From: ZC4RG30 sp039929265 | GTDB lineage: Bacteria > Pseudomonadota > Gammaproteobacteria > Steroidobacterales > Steroidobacteraceae | Assembly (NCBI GenBank): GCA_039929265.1 | Contig: JBDSRN010000126.1 | Location: forward strand, 1-19,444 | Reading direction: 5' to 3' | DNA: 19,444 nt | Program-made: the position numbers and the translations under genes | Notes under the pieces: generated by a model | Database searches by the model: none | The model's input: only the letters and a program-made list of their open reading frames with translations | Told to the model about the DNA's origin: nothing | Shown: one piece after another, positions 7,854 through 14,963 of the stretch | Layout: each line of letters begins with the position of its first letter | Position numbering within the stretch: the first letter of the stretch is position 1

Positions 7854-8440
7854 GGATCCAGCTTTTCGATGCGTGCTGCCAGACGATCGACGTCTTCGCG
7901 CAGCTTGTCCACGCCCTGCAGGAACTCCGCCGCTTCGGCGCGCGGCACGAGATCACGCTTCTCGTGCGCGAGATATTCGCCGACATTCTGCACACCCGTG
8001 TTCGCGGTGCGCCGTGCCCAGTCGAGCGCCGAGCGCGCAAGGCTGACCATGCGGAAGGCAGGCGTGTCGCCGACCATGCGCGAGAGCTCTTCCTCCACAT
8101 CCGGCCGCAACAGCAGCGCGAGCTCGCGGAATTTCTGTGCGAGGTGCACATCACCATCGATCTGCACGTCGCCGCGCTGGATCACCGCCTCGGGGGTGGC
8201 GCCCGCGAGCGCAAGCAGAGACAGTGGTGTGCCCGTGATGCTGGCATCGCCCGGCTCCGCTCCCGCCACGGGCTTGCTCAGCAGCAGCGCTTCGCCGTTG
8301 GATTCGACCGCGAGCTTCCATGGCGTGCTGCGCATGATGATTTCCACGCGCTTGCCTGAGAGCTGCGCGCACAACTCGCGAGCACGCGGTGACTGGGTGA
8401 GATTGCGGTTAAGTACCGCCTCGATTCTTTCGGTGAGCAT
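7850..8440 (-). CDS. ubiJ: Ubiquinone biosynthesis accessory factor UbiJ (SCP2 domain)
   Basis: UbiJ is the accessory factor of the soluble Ubi complex. Its SCP2 lipid-binding domain is thought to hold the hydrophobic ubiquinone intermediates for the hydroxylases and methyltransferases. The 196-residue product has an N-terminal SCP2-like region (about 10-115, including the EVIIMRSTPW-like strand and the GDVQIDGDVHLAQKF segment). The C-terminal tail at about 165-195 is charged and helical, like the coiled coil of the family. The gene sits between ubiE and ubiB, the standard gammaproteobacterial order. Its ATG overlaps the ubiE stop (ATGA) and its stop overlaps the ubiB GTG. Sequence conservation in this family is low, so the call leans on context as well as on the domain. 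Confidence 0.9.
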   Translation of the reverse strand: MLTERIEAVLNRNLTQSPRARELCAQLSGKRVEIIMRSTPWKLAVESNGEALLLSKPVAGAEPGDASITGTPLSLLALAGATPEAVIQRGDVQIDGDVHLAQKFRELALLLRPDVEEELSRMVGDTPAFRMVSLARSALDWARRTANTGVQNVGEYLAHEKRDLVPRAEAAEFLQGVDKLREDVDRLAARIEKLDP

Positions 8441-9228
8441 CAGTAGCGATAGCCGCGATGTACCGCCACCACGCCGCCGGAGAGGTTGTGGTAGTCGCAG
8501 CCTTCGAGCCCCGCCTCGCGCATCATGCCCAGCAAGGTTTCCTGGTCGGGGTGCTTGCGGATCGATTCAGCGAGGTAACGATAGCTGTCGGCATCGCGGG
8601 CGATGATGCGCCCGAGCAGCGGCAGCACCTTGAAGGAATACGCGTCGTACAGCGGTCGCAGCAGTGGCTCGGCGAGTTGCGAGAACTCCAGCACCAGCAG
8701 TCGGCCACCGGGTTTGAGCACGCGACGCATGGATGCCAGCGCGGCGGCCTTGTCCGTGACGTTGCGCAATCCGAAACCGATCGTCACGCAATGAAAGCTC
8801 GAATCCTCGAACGGCAGCTGCTCTGCATCGGCCTGCAGCACGACGCTGCTGGCGATGCGTCCCTCATCCAGCATGCGATCGCGGCCCTGTTCGAGCATCG
8901 CTGCGTTGATGTCGGTGAGCACGACGAGCCCTTGCTTGCCGACCTGATCCGCCATGCCCGCCGCGATGTCACCCGTGCCACCCGCCACATCGAGCGCGCG
9001 CTGCCCGGGACGCAGTCCCGTCATGCCCAGCGTGAAGCGCTTCCACAGGCGATGCGCGCCCGCGGACATCAGGTCGTTCATGAGGTCGTAGTTGCCTGCC
9101 ACCGAATCGAATACGCCGCGTACGCGCCGCGCCTTTTCGTTCCAGGCAACCTGTTCGAAGCCGAAATCGGTGCTGCTGCGGTTCTCTCGGCTGGTCACGC
9201 CATGCGTCCTCGAAAAGGGGGCTGCCAT
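8440..9228 (-). CDS. ubiE: Ubiquinone/menaquinone C-methyltransferase UbiE
   Basis: UbiE uses S-adenosylmethionine to C-methylate the quinone ring in ubiquinone synthesis (and menaquinone synthesis where present). With the chosen start the product has 262 residues, close to the family norm of about 250. It carries the first UbiE signature around YDLMNDLMSAG (47-57), the SAM-binding LDVAGGTGD (79-87), GFGLRNVTD (151-159) and the second signature RVLKPGGRLLVLEFS. The frame is open upstream to 9321, and in-frame starts at 9321 or 9255 would add 31 or 9 residues with no family resemblance. The ATG at 9228 is preferred on family length. Its Shine-Dalgarno match is weak. It is first in the ubiE-ubiJ-ubiB operon. 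Confidence 0.95.
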   Translation of the reverse strand: MAAPFSRTHGVTSRENRSSTDFGFEQVAWNEKARRVRGVFDSVAGNYDLMNDLMSAGAHRLWKRFTLGMTGLRPGQRALDVAGGTGDIAAGMADQVGKQGLVVLTDINAAMLEQGRDRMLDEGRIASSVVLQADAEQLPFEDSSFHCVTIGFGLRNVTDKAAALASMRRVLKPGGRLLVLEFSQLAEPLLRPLYDAYSFKVLPLLGRIIARDADSYRYLAESIRKHPDQETLLGMMREAGLEGCDYHNLSGGVVAVHRGYRY

Positions 9229-9370
9229 CTTAGCCAGCACCGCGACACAACTCATCGCTAAACGCTGCGTCCAGGGCGATGTGGTTTTTCGCCACGAATC
9301 GCAGTTGTAGGTGTCCGGCAACGAATCCGGTAATCAGCGTCTGGTTTCCGGGTTTTGGAGGCTAATAATA

Positions 9371-9510
9371 AGGGACCCATACAAAAATGCAGTGAACTAG
9401 CTTTCTGCACGAAAGTGGCAGAAAATCGCGGCCGGTTTGCGGCACATTGGTGTCGCCGAAGTGGGGGTCTTGTTAAGATTTGGCCGGGCTTGTGCCCGGC
9501 CTTTCTTTTT
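9371..9510 (+). ncRNA. Candidate small RNA with its own intrinsic terminator
   Basis: A strong + strand terminator ends a stretch with no protein gene, which implies a short + strand transcript. Two hairpins precede it. One is TTTCTGCAC (9402-9410) against GTGGCAGAAA (9415-9424), with a GAAA tetraloop and one bulge. The other is GGCACA (9441-9446) against TGTCGCC (9451-9457), with a TTGG loop. GACCC at 9374-9378 can pair with GGGTC at 9465-9469 to close the whole structure. A possible -10 element (AATAAT, 9364-9369) lies just upstream, but the -35 is poor, so the 5' end is a guess. It resembles no RNA family I recognise. It is not 6S, tmRNA or SRP RNA by length and motifs. Confidence 0.45.
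9482..9510 (+). terminator. Strong intrinsic terminator in the ubiE-DUF971 gap
   Basis: A perfect 8-bp GC stem, GGCCGGGC (9482-9489) against GCCCGGCC (9494-9501), with a TTGT loop, is followed by TTTCTTTTT (9502-9510) on the + strand. The - strand side continues with AAATCTTAAC and has no U tract, so it works in the + direction only. No + strand gene precedes it, so it cannot serve ubiE or the DUF971 gene, which are both on the - strand. Confidence 0.88.
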
Positions 9511-9601
9511 GTGCGAACAGTTGTCGCGTATTGCCCAAGCCCCGCCCGGCCAGATCGCTGCAACATTTTTCCAACCTGGTTGCTTGCACCGCGAGAAACG
9601 C

Positions 9602-9949
9602 TCAGTTGCCGCGCAAACGCTCCTGATATCGCTGCATGTTGCGATCGCGATCGCGCCCCAGCTCGTGCAGGAAACCCCACGTATACAAGCCGGAATCGTG
9701 GCCATCGTCGAAAACGAGTTTCACGGCGTACTGGCCAACCGGCTCGACACGCGTGATCTGCACGTCCTGCTTGCCCTTCACCAGCAGCGGCTCGTGGTCG
9801 CGCGGCGCATGCCCGCGCACCTCGGCCGACGGCGAAAACACTCGCAGGTACTCGAACGGGAGCTCGAACACGTTGCCGTCCGCGAAAGCCACCTCCAGAA
9901 GGCGGGACTGACGACGGAGTTTGATCTGGGTCGGCGCGGTGGCGTTCAT
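9602..9949 (-). CDS. DUF971 (GBBH-like N-terminal domain) protein
   Basis: This 115-residue protein is a stand-alone DUF971 domain, the fold found at the N-terminus of gamma-butyrobetaine hydroxylase. Recognisable segments are LRRQSRLLEVAFADG near the N-terminus, LRVFSPSAEVRGH in the middle and FDDGHDSGLYTWGFLHEL near the C-terminus. The family is often found beside hslVU in proteobacteria, as here. Its biochemical role is not established, and links to iron-sulfur or metal handling have been suggested for related domains. The ATG at 9949 lacks a clear Shine-Dalgarno match. It is transcribed divergently from the THX gene, with 71 bp between the two starts. Confidence 0.9.
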   Translation of the reverse strand: MNATAPTQIKLRRQSRLLEVAFADGNVFELPFEYLRVFSPSAEVRGHAPRDHEPLLVKGKQDVQITRVEPVGQYAVKLVFDDGHDSGLYTWGFLHELGRDRDRNMQRYQERLRGN

Positions 9950-9961
9950 GGGCCGACATCA

Positions 9962-9990
9962 TCGACGCAAGCGGCCCGAAGCACTAGACT
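9962..9990 (+). promoter_or_regulatory. Possible sigma-70 promoter for the THX gene
   Basis: TCGACG (9962-9967) and TAGACT (9985-9990) each match the -35 and -10 consensus at four of six positions, with an ideal 17-bp spacer. The start point would fall near 9997, giving a leader of about 24 nt before the GTG of the THX gene. It lies in the 71-bp space between divergent genes. The match is modest, so this is tentative. Confidence 0.35.
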
Positions 9991-10020
9991 CACGCGCCTA
10001 AAGAAACTTCGGAGATGACT

Positions 10021-10143
10021 GTGGGAAAAGGTGATCGCAGAAGCCGTCGCGGCAAGATCTACAACGGCTCGTTCGGCAAGAGCCGCCCGAAAGCCCCGGC
10101 CAAGAAGAAGAAAGTCGCCGCCAAGAAGACCGTCCGCAAGTAA
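10021..10143 (+). CDS. 30S ribosomal protein THX (bTHX family)
   Basis: A 40-residue, very basic protein starts MGKGDRRSRRGKIYNGSFGK and ends in a lysine/alanine-rich tail. This matches the THX family of tiny 30S ribosomal proteins, which in Thermus sits in a cavity of the small-subunit head. The start is decided by the ribosome binding site. GGAG at 10011-10014 is 6 nt before the GTG at 10021, which gives the family-typical MGKGD start. The ATG at 10015 in the same frame directly abuts GGAG and would add Met-Thr, so it is less likely. It is a lone gene on the + strand, converging on hslU. A hairpin spans its last codons and stop. Confidence 0.88.
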   Translation: MGKGDRRSRRGKIYNGSFGKSRPKAPAKKKKVAAKKTVRK

Positions 10144-10152
10144 CGCGGACGG
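10130..10152 (-). terminator. Hairpin at the hslU/THX convergence, possible terminator
   Basis: CCGTCCGC (10130-10137) pairs perfectly with GCGGACGG (10145-10152) around a 7-nt loop that includes the THX stop codon. On the - strand, after hslU, the stem is followed by TCTTCTTGG, a weak U-rich tract. On the + strand no U tract follows. It could end the long - strand transcript. The poor tail keeps this uncertain, and the stem could also simply protect the THX mRNA end. Confidence 0.45.
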
Positions 10153-10164
10153 CCCCGCCGCTGG

Positions 10165-11493
10165 CTACAGAATGTAGCGGCTCAGATCCTCGTCCTTCGC
10201 CAGACTGCCAAGGTGCTCCTCGACGTAGCGGGCATCCACGCTCAGAGTCGTCCCCGGGCGCTCCGCCGCGTCGTATGACACCGCGTCCAGCAGCCGCTCC
10301 ATCACCGTATGCAGGCGGCGCGCGCCGATGTTCTCGGTACGCTCATTCACCTGGAACGCGATCTCCGCAATCCGACGCACGCCATCGGGCGTGAACTCCA
10401 ACGCCACCGATTCAGTACCGAGCAGCGCCGTGTACTGCGCGGTGAGCGACGCGTCCGGCTCAGTGAGGATGCGCACGAAGTCATCGACCTTGAGCGAGTC
10501 GAGCTCCACCCGGATCGGAAACCGGCCTTGCAACTCCGGGATCAGATCCGACGGTCGCGACATGTGGAACGCGCCGGAGGCGATGAACAGGATGTGATCG
10601 GTCTTGATCGTACCGTGCTTGGTCGACACGGTGCTGCCTTCCACCAGCGGCAGCAGGTCGCGCTGCACGCCTTCGCGTGAGACGTCTGCGCCGCTCGTCT
10701 CCTGGCGTCGCGCGATCTTGTCGATCTCGTCAATGAACACGATGCCGTTTTGCTCGGCGTTCTCGAGCGCACGGATCTTGATCTCCTCCTCGTTGATGAG
10801 CTTGCCGGCCTCCTCGTCGGTGAGCAGCTTCTGCGCTTCCTTTACTTTCAGGCGCCGGGTGCGCGTCTTGTTGCCGCCGAGATTCGCAAACATGGATGAC
10901 AGCTGCTGCTGCATCTCTTCCATGCCGGGAGGCGCCATGATCTCCACGCCCGCAGGCATGGCGCGCACTTCGATCTCGATCTCGCGCTCGGCGAGTTCGC
11001 CTTCGCGAAGCATTTTGCGGAAGCGCTGGCGCGTTTCGGCATCGCGTGGTTGCGGAGTTTCGTCGGTGGAAAACCCCATCATGCGCGGCTTCGGCAGCAG
11101 CGCATCCAGCACCCGCTCTTCCGCAGCATCGGCTGCGCGCGCCTTGACGAGCTCCATCTCCTCCTCGCGAGTCATTTTCACCGCGACGTCAGCGAGTTCC
11201 TTGATAATGGATTCCACTTCGCGGCCCACGTAGCCGACTTCGGTGAACTTGGTGGCCTCGACCTTCACGAATGGCGCGTGCGCGAGACGCGCGAGACGCC
11301 GTGCGATCTCCGTCTTGCCGCAGCCGGTCGGCCCGATCATCAGGATGTTCTTCGGCGTGATCTCCTGCCGCATCGGTTCTTCGACTTGCATTCGACGCCA
11401 GCGATTGCGCAGCGCGATGGCTACTGCGCGCTTTGCGTTGTGCTGCCCGATGATGTGCTTGTCGAGCTCGGCGACGATCTGCTTGGGAGTCAT
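10165..11493 (-). CDS. hslU: ATP-dependent protease ATPase subunit HslU
   Basis: HslU (ClpY) is the AAA+ unfoldase that feeds substrates to the HslV peptidase in the cytoplasm. The 442-residue product is full length. It has Walker A GPTGCGKT (54-61), the pore loop GYVG (87-90), an acidic helical I-domain (about 105-240), Walker B GIVFIDEID (250-258), the LQGRFPIRVE segment with the likely arginine finger, and the C-terminal tail DLSRYIL that docks into HslV. The frame is open upstream, but the ATG at 11493 overlaps the hslV stop (ATGA) and gives the usual MTPKQIVAELD start, so it was chosen. It is the last gene of a ten-gene run. Confidence 0.97.
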   Translation of the reverse strand: MTPKQIVAELDKHIIGQHNAKRAVAIALRNRWRRMQVEEPMRQEITPKNILMIGPTGCGKTEIARRLARLAHAPFVKVEATKFTEVGYVGREVESIIKELADVAVKMTREEEMELVKARAADAAEERVLDALLPKPRMMGFSTDETPQPRDAETRQRFRKMLREGELAEREIEIEVRAMPAGVEIMAPPGMEEMQQQLSSMFANLGGNKTRTRRLKVKEAQKLLTDEEAGKLINEEEIKIRALENAEQNGIVFIDEIDKIARRQETSGADVSREGVQRDLLPLVEGSTVSTKHGTIKTDHILFIASGAFHMSRPSDLIPELQGRFPIRVELDSLKVDDFVRILTEPDASLTAQYTALLGTESVALEFTPDGVRRIAEIAFQVNERTENIGARRLHTVMERLLDAVSYDAAERPGTTLSVDARYVEEHLGSLAKDEDLSRYIL

Positions 11494-12038
11494 GTTGAGC
11501 CCAGCTCGTCGATGAGCAGATTGCGATTCGTGTAGATGCATATGTCGGCAGCGATGTTCAGCGAGCGTTCCACGACATCACGTGCACTGAGCTCAGTGTT
11601 CTGCAGCAGTGCGAGTGCAGCGGATTGCGCGAACGGGCCACCGGAGCCGATGGCGACCACGGGATGTTCGGGCTCGATCACATCGCCGTTGCCGGAGATC
11701 ACGAAGATGTTGTTTGGATCGCCGACCAGCAACAACGCCTCAAGACGACGCAGGTAGCGATCCGAGCGCCAGTCCTTCGCGAGCTCGATTGCGGCGCGCG
11801 TGAGGTTGCCGAATTTTTCCAGCTTGCCTTCGAAGCGCTCGAACAGCGTGAACGCATCCGCGGTGCCGCCTGCGAAGCCCGCAAGCACCTTGCCTTCGTA
11901 CAGGCGCCGCACCTTCTTTGCATTGCCTTTCATGACGGTGTTGCCCAGCGTCACCTGACCGTCACCACCGAGCGCAATCCTGCCGTCGCGACGAACCGCG
12001 AGGATGGTTGTGCCGTGGGGATTGAACGTATCCGACAT
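11490..12038 (-). CDS. hslV: ATP-dependent protease subunit HslV
   Basis: HslV (ClpQ) is the proteasome-like threonine peptidase that forms a double hexamer capped by HslU. The 182-residue product has the HGTTILAVRRDG start of the mature enzyme, TLGNTVMKGNAKKVRRLY, the GFAGGTADAF segment and the GSGGPFAQSAALALL helix. The nucleophile should be Thr10, so the nine residues MSDTFNPHG form a short propeptide to be removed, unlike E. coli HslV where Thr follows the initiator Met. Similar extensions ending in HGTT or HATT occur in other proteobacterial HslV proteins. A GAGG element lies 5 nt before the ATG. The gene is 18 bp behind xerC and overlaps hslU. Confidence 0.97.
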   Translation of the reverse strand: MSDTFNPHGTTILAVRRDGRIALGGDGQVTLGNTVMKGNAKKVRRLYEGKVLAGFAGGTADAFTLFERFEGKLEKFGNLTRAAIELAKDWRSDRYLRRLEALLLVGDPNNIFVISGNGDVIEPEHPVVAIGSGGPFAQSAALALLQNTELSARDVVERSLNIAADICIYTNRNLLIDELGST

Positions 12039-12056
12039 GGTGCCTCGAGCGTTGAA

Positions 12057-12959
12057 CTACGCCTTGCGGCGTGCGCGCGGGTGCGCCTGGTCGTAAATGC
12101 GGGCCAGGTGCTGAAAATCAAGGTGGGTATAGACCTGCGTCGTGCTGATGTCGGCGTGCCCGAGCAGCTCCTGAACTCCGCGCAGATCGCTGCTGGATTC
12201 CAGTAGATGAGTGGCAAATGAATGCCTGAACAGGTGGGGGTTCACACTGACCGGCAGGCCCTGACGACGCGCGTGCAGCGCCACCCGCAGCTGGATGGCG
12301 CGGGCGCCCACACGACGACCGTTGCGACCCACGAACAAGGCGTTCTCACCGACGGCGGCCATGGTCGTGCGCTCGGCGAGCCACTTGCGCGACGCCGTCA
12401 ACGCCTTGCGCCCTACTGGCAGCAGCCGCTGCTTGCCGCCCTTGCCCAGCACGAGCACGGTGCGGTTTGCGGTATCCAGATCCGCCAAGTCCAGGCCCAC
12501 TAGTTCTGCGAGGCGCAGCCCCGAGGAATAGAACAGCTCCATCATGGCGCTGTCGCGAGCATCGAGCGGTGTCTTTACGGGGATATCCAGCAATCGCGCG
12601 ATCTGATCCGCATCAAGCGTGGCGGGCAGACGGCGTCGTGATTTCGGCGCACGGATTTCCGCGGCGGGATTGTTACGCAATTCGCGCTCGCGCTGCAGAT
12701 AGCTGAAGAACGTGCGCAGCGCCGACAGGCGTCGTTGCACGCTGCGCGGCGCGAGCCCGCCAGCATGCGAACGCGCGGCGAAAGTCCGGATGTGCTGATT
12801 GTCGATGCCGGTCCAGTCGTCGATATTCTGCGTCGTGCACCACGCTTCCAGCTGCGCGAGATCGCGGCCGTAGGCTGCAGCAGTCAGGGGCGAAAGTCGC
12901 CGCTCGGTGGAGAGGTGACGCTCAAAGCGTCGCAACCATTCCTGCGACGCGGGATTCAA
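12057..12959 (-). CDS. xerC: Tyrosine recombinase XerC
   Basis: XerC acts with XerD at dif to resolve chromosome dimers. The 300-residue product has the SAM-like N-terminal core-binding domain (about 5-95, with RRLSPLTAAAYGRDL) and a catalytic domain. The catalytic domain holds all the expected residues: Arg149 (SGLRLAE), Lys173 (GKGGKQR), His242 and Arg245 (HLFRHSFATHLL), His268 (GHADIS) and the nucleophile Tyr277 (TTQVYTHLD). The neighbours DUF484 and dapF are the standard gammaproteobacterial context and favour XerC over XerD. The assigned start is a TTG at 12959, 1 bp after the DUF484 stop, with no clear Shine-Dalgarno. A second TTG eight codons on has AGGA 4 nt before it, so the exact start is open. 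Confidence 0.94.
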   Translation of the reverse strand: MNPASQEWLRRFERHLSTERRLSPLTAAAYGRDLAQLEAWCTTQNIDDWTGIDNQHIRTFAARSHAGGLAPRSVQRRLSALRTFFSYLQRERELRNNPAAEIRAPKSRRRLPATLDADQIARLLDIPVKTPLDARDSAMMELFYSSGLRLAELVGLDLADLDTANRTVLVLGKGGKQRLLPVGRKALTASRKWLAERTTMAAVGENALFVGRNGRRVGARAIQLRVALHARRQGLPVSVNPHLFRHSFATHLLESSSDLRGVQELLGHADISTTQVYTHLDFQHLARIYDQAHPRARRKA

Positions 12960-12960
12960 A

Positions 12961-13665
12961 TCAGGAGTGACCCAGCGCGTCGCTGACGAGCTCAGCCATG
13001 CGACCGAGAAACTCCGTGCTCATGCCGGGATGGAAGCGATCGCGATCGGGGCTCCCGAGGGCGAGCAGACCGAAGGCCGCCTTGCCGCCCAGCGGCACGA
13101 GCGCGACCGAGCCGATTTCGACATTACCGCTGCCGAACAGGAAGTCACGTTGCGAATCGCGTATCTGGCCGCAGCGCGGTTTGCCCGAGGTGAACAGCGT
13201 CTCGAAGCTCGCGAGATGGTGATCCTGCGGCTCGAGGCGACGCAGGAATCGATCACCGGCGGGCAGGTCCGCGTCGACCTTGCCGAACAGCACCAGCACG
13301 GACTCGAACGCTTCGAAATCTTCGCGCAGGCTCTTCTCGAGCGCCAGGACAGTCGCAGCGCGGCCATTGGCCGAGAGCAAGCGACGCGTAAATCGATGGA
13401 TCTTCTCGGCGAGCAGATCATTCGCACGCGCCACGCGCACGAAATCCGCAAGCTTGCGCTCGAGGTTCTGATTCTTGTCGCGCAGCACTTCGACCTGGCG
13501 CTCCACGAGCGACACGGTAGCGCTGCCCCGCACATGCGGCAGACGCAGGTTGGTAAGCAGGGACTCGTGCTGCACGAAGAAGTCGGGATTGCGCTTGAGG
13601 AACAGGACGATGCTGTCTTCGTCGGGTTCCCCGGCTGTCACTCCCCGAATCTGCAATTTGTTCAT
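12961..13665 (-). CDS. DUF484 (GAF-like) protein
   Basis: This 234-residue protein belongs to DUF484, a GAF-like family nearly always encoded between dapF and xerC in gammaproteobacteria. An N-terminal helical part (DSIVLFLKRNPDFFVQHESL) leads into a predicted coiled coil (about 50-85, SLVERQVEVLRDKNQNLERK). A GAF-like domain follows, with VALVPLGGKAAFGLLALGS near its end and a short RFHPGMSTEFLGRMAELV helix at the C-terminus. The function is not established, and no ligand can be read from sequence. The ATG lies 7 bp after the dapF stop. A 1-bp gap precedes the xerC start. Confidence 0.92.
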   Translation of the reverse strand: MNKLQIRGVTAGEPDEDSIVLFLKRNPDFFVQHESLLTNLRLPHVRGSATVSLVERQVEVLRDKNQNLERKLADFVRVARANDLLAEKIHRFTRRLLSANGRAATVLALEKSLREDFEAFESVLVLFGKVDADLPAGDRFLRRLEPQDHHLASFETLFTSGKPRCGQIRDSQRDFLFGSGNVEIGSVALVPLGGKAAFGLLALGSPDRDRFHPGMSTEFLGRMAELVSDALGHS

Positions 13666-13672
13666 TCGACTG

Positions 13673-14506
13673 TCAGCTCCCTATGTCTACCCGACCCTGG
13701 AAAGATACTTCAGCAGGACCCTCGAGCCAAAGCGATTCGTCGGGGCCCTGCCAGTGTACCCGCAGGTCGCCGCCGGGCAGCGACACCTTGACGTCCGCAT
13801 CGAGCAGCCCGCGTCGTCGACCGATCGCCACCGCGGCGCATGCGCCGGTACCGCAGGCGAGCGTCTCGCCGACGCCGCGCTCGAAGACGCGCAGATGAAT
13901 GTGATCGCGGGTCGCGATCTGCATGAAGCCGACGTTCACTCGCTGCGGGAACGCGACGTGTCGCTCCAGCGGCGGGCCGAATCTTTCGACCTCTGCTTCG
14001 TCCACGTCATCAACCGTGAGCACCGCATGTGGGTTGCCTACCGATACGATGCCGAACTCGACGGTGGCGCCATCGACCTGCAGGTGCTGCGGGTCCGCAT
14101 CGCTGTGCGTGACGAAAGGCAATGCCCTCGATTCGAAGCGTGGCTCGCCCATGTCGACCGATGCCCTGCCATGTCCATCCAGACGCGCGCGGATGAGGCC
14201 AGCGGGACTGTCGAGCACGAGCAGGCCGTTGCTCGCACGACCCTTCAACCGCAACAACTCCGCGACGCAGCGCGCGCCGTTGCCGCATTGCTCCACTTCG
14301 CCGCCGTCGGCGTTGAAGATGCGGTAATAGGCGACGGTGTCGGCACGCCTGGCGGGAAACAGCACGAGCGCCTGATCGAAGCCGATACCGCGATGACGAT
14401 CCGACAGCGCGCGCCATTGCGCTGCGTCGGGCAGCCAAGTGCCGTTCGCTTCGAAAATGAGGAAGTCATTCCCCAGCCCGTGCATCTTGGTGAAGTCGAT
14501 GCGCAT
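13673..14506 (-). CDS. dapF: Diaminopimelate epimerase
   Basis: DapF converts LL- to meso-diaminopimelate for lysine and peptidoglycan synthesis. The 277-residue product starts MRIDFTKMHGLGNDF. It has the two active-site cysteines, Cys74 in EQCGNGARC and Cys218 in LACGTGACA, with SVGNPHAV (155-162) and RVFERGVGET (206-215) completing the substrate site. An in-frame ATG at 14518 would add four residues (MLAG). The later ATG was chosen because it gives the family-typical N-terminus, although neither has a well-spaced Shine-Dalgarno. It lies 28 bp after the CoA-binding protein gene, the largest gap in the run, and 7 bp before DUF484. Confidence 0.96.
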   Translation of the reverse strand: MRIDFTKMHGLGNDFLIFEANGTWLPDAAQWRALSDRHRGIGFDQALVLFPARRADTVAYYRIFNADGGEVEQCGNGARCVAELLRLKGRASNGLLVLDSPAGLIRARLDGHGRASVDMGEPRFESRALPFVTHSDADPQHLQVDGATVEFGIVSVGNPHAVLTVDDVDEAEVERFGPPLERHVAFPQRVNVGFMQIATRDHIHLRVFERGVGETLACGTGACAAVAIGRRRGLLDADVKVSLPGGDLRVHWQGPDESLWLEGPAEVSFQGRVDIGS

Positions 14507-14534
14507 GCCTGCAAGCATACACGCACCGGTGTTT

Positions 14535-14963
14535 TCAGAGCGCGGCGCGCTCCCGGTAGATACAGCGATCCATCACGGTGAAAATGCCTGCTGCTTGTGC
14601 CCGTTGCGCCGCGGCTGCATCGATCACGTCGAGCTGCAGCCAGAGTGCAGGCAGGTGCAGGCGAATGCATTCGTCGGCGATTGCACTCACGTGCTCGGAA
14701 CGCCGGAAAACATCGACGATATCGATGCGCTCACCTTCCGGCATGCTCGCGACCAATGCGGCCAGATCGGGGTGCGTCGGCTCGCCGAGAATCTCGGTTG
14801 ACTGCGGCGTCACCGGAAAAATGCGATAGCCGTAACGCTGCATACAGCGTGCGACGCCATAGCTCGGTCGCGACGGATCTGCCGACAGTCCGATCACCGC
14901 GATGTTGTGCGCACTGCGCAGCAACGCTGCGATCTGATCGTGGGAAGGGTTCTCGAACTTCAT
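14535..14963 (-). CDS. CoA-binding domain protein (YccU-like)
   Basis: A 142-residue single-domain Rossmann protein of the CoA_binding_2 (YccU) family. Visible motifs are NIAVIGLSADPSRPSYGVAR near residues 20-39 (nucleotide-binding loop), YRIFPVTPQSTEILGE, IDIVDVFRRSEH in the middle, and FTVMDRCIYRE at the C-terminus. Members bind CoA-like nucleotides, but the cellular role is unknown. The ATG overlaps the stop of the LytTR regulator (ATGA), so it is translated with the two-component genes. A link between the two is not otherwise supported. Confidence 0.9.
   Translation of the reverse strand: MKFENPSHDQIAALLRSAHNIAVIGLSADPSRPSYGVARCMQRYGYRIFPVTPQSTEILGEPTHPDLAALVASMPEGERIDIVDVFRRSEHVSAIADECIRLHLPALWLQLDVIDAAAAQRAQAAGIFTVMDRCIYRERAAL

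Larger units (their letters stand above)
9229..9601. other. Gene-poor 373-bp interval upstream of ubiE
   Basis: No convincing protein gene is found here on either strand. It is AT-richer than its surroundings between about 9345 and 9430. It must hold the ubiE promoter on the - strand, but I see no clear -35/-10 pair for it. The TCCGGCAA / TCCGGTAA direct repeat at 9314-9321 and 9326-9333 has a 12-bp period and unknown meaning. The right half contains the candidate small RNA and its terminator described separately. Bases 9511-9601, between that terminator and the DUF971 stop, show nothing recognisable. Confidence 0.6.

Noticed and set aside
8440..9321. Longer UbiE starting at 9321
   Set aside because: The extra 31 residues have no UbiE similarity and no ribosome binding site. 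The ATG at 9228 gives a product closer to normal length.
9314..9333. Direct repeat TCCGGCAA / TCCGGTAA, 12-bp period, upstream of ubiE
   Set aside because: Only two short copies in GC-rich DNA and no known operator pattern, so it is not enough for a claim.
9355..9756. Open frame on the + strand starting at TTG through the small-RNA region
   Set aside because: It crosses a strong terminator and runs antisense into the DUF971 gene. It has no ribosome binding site and no family resemblance.
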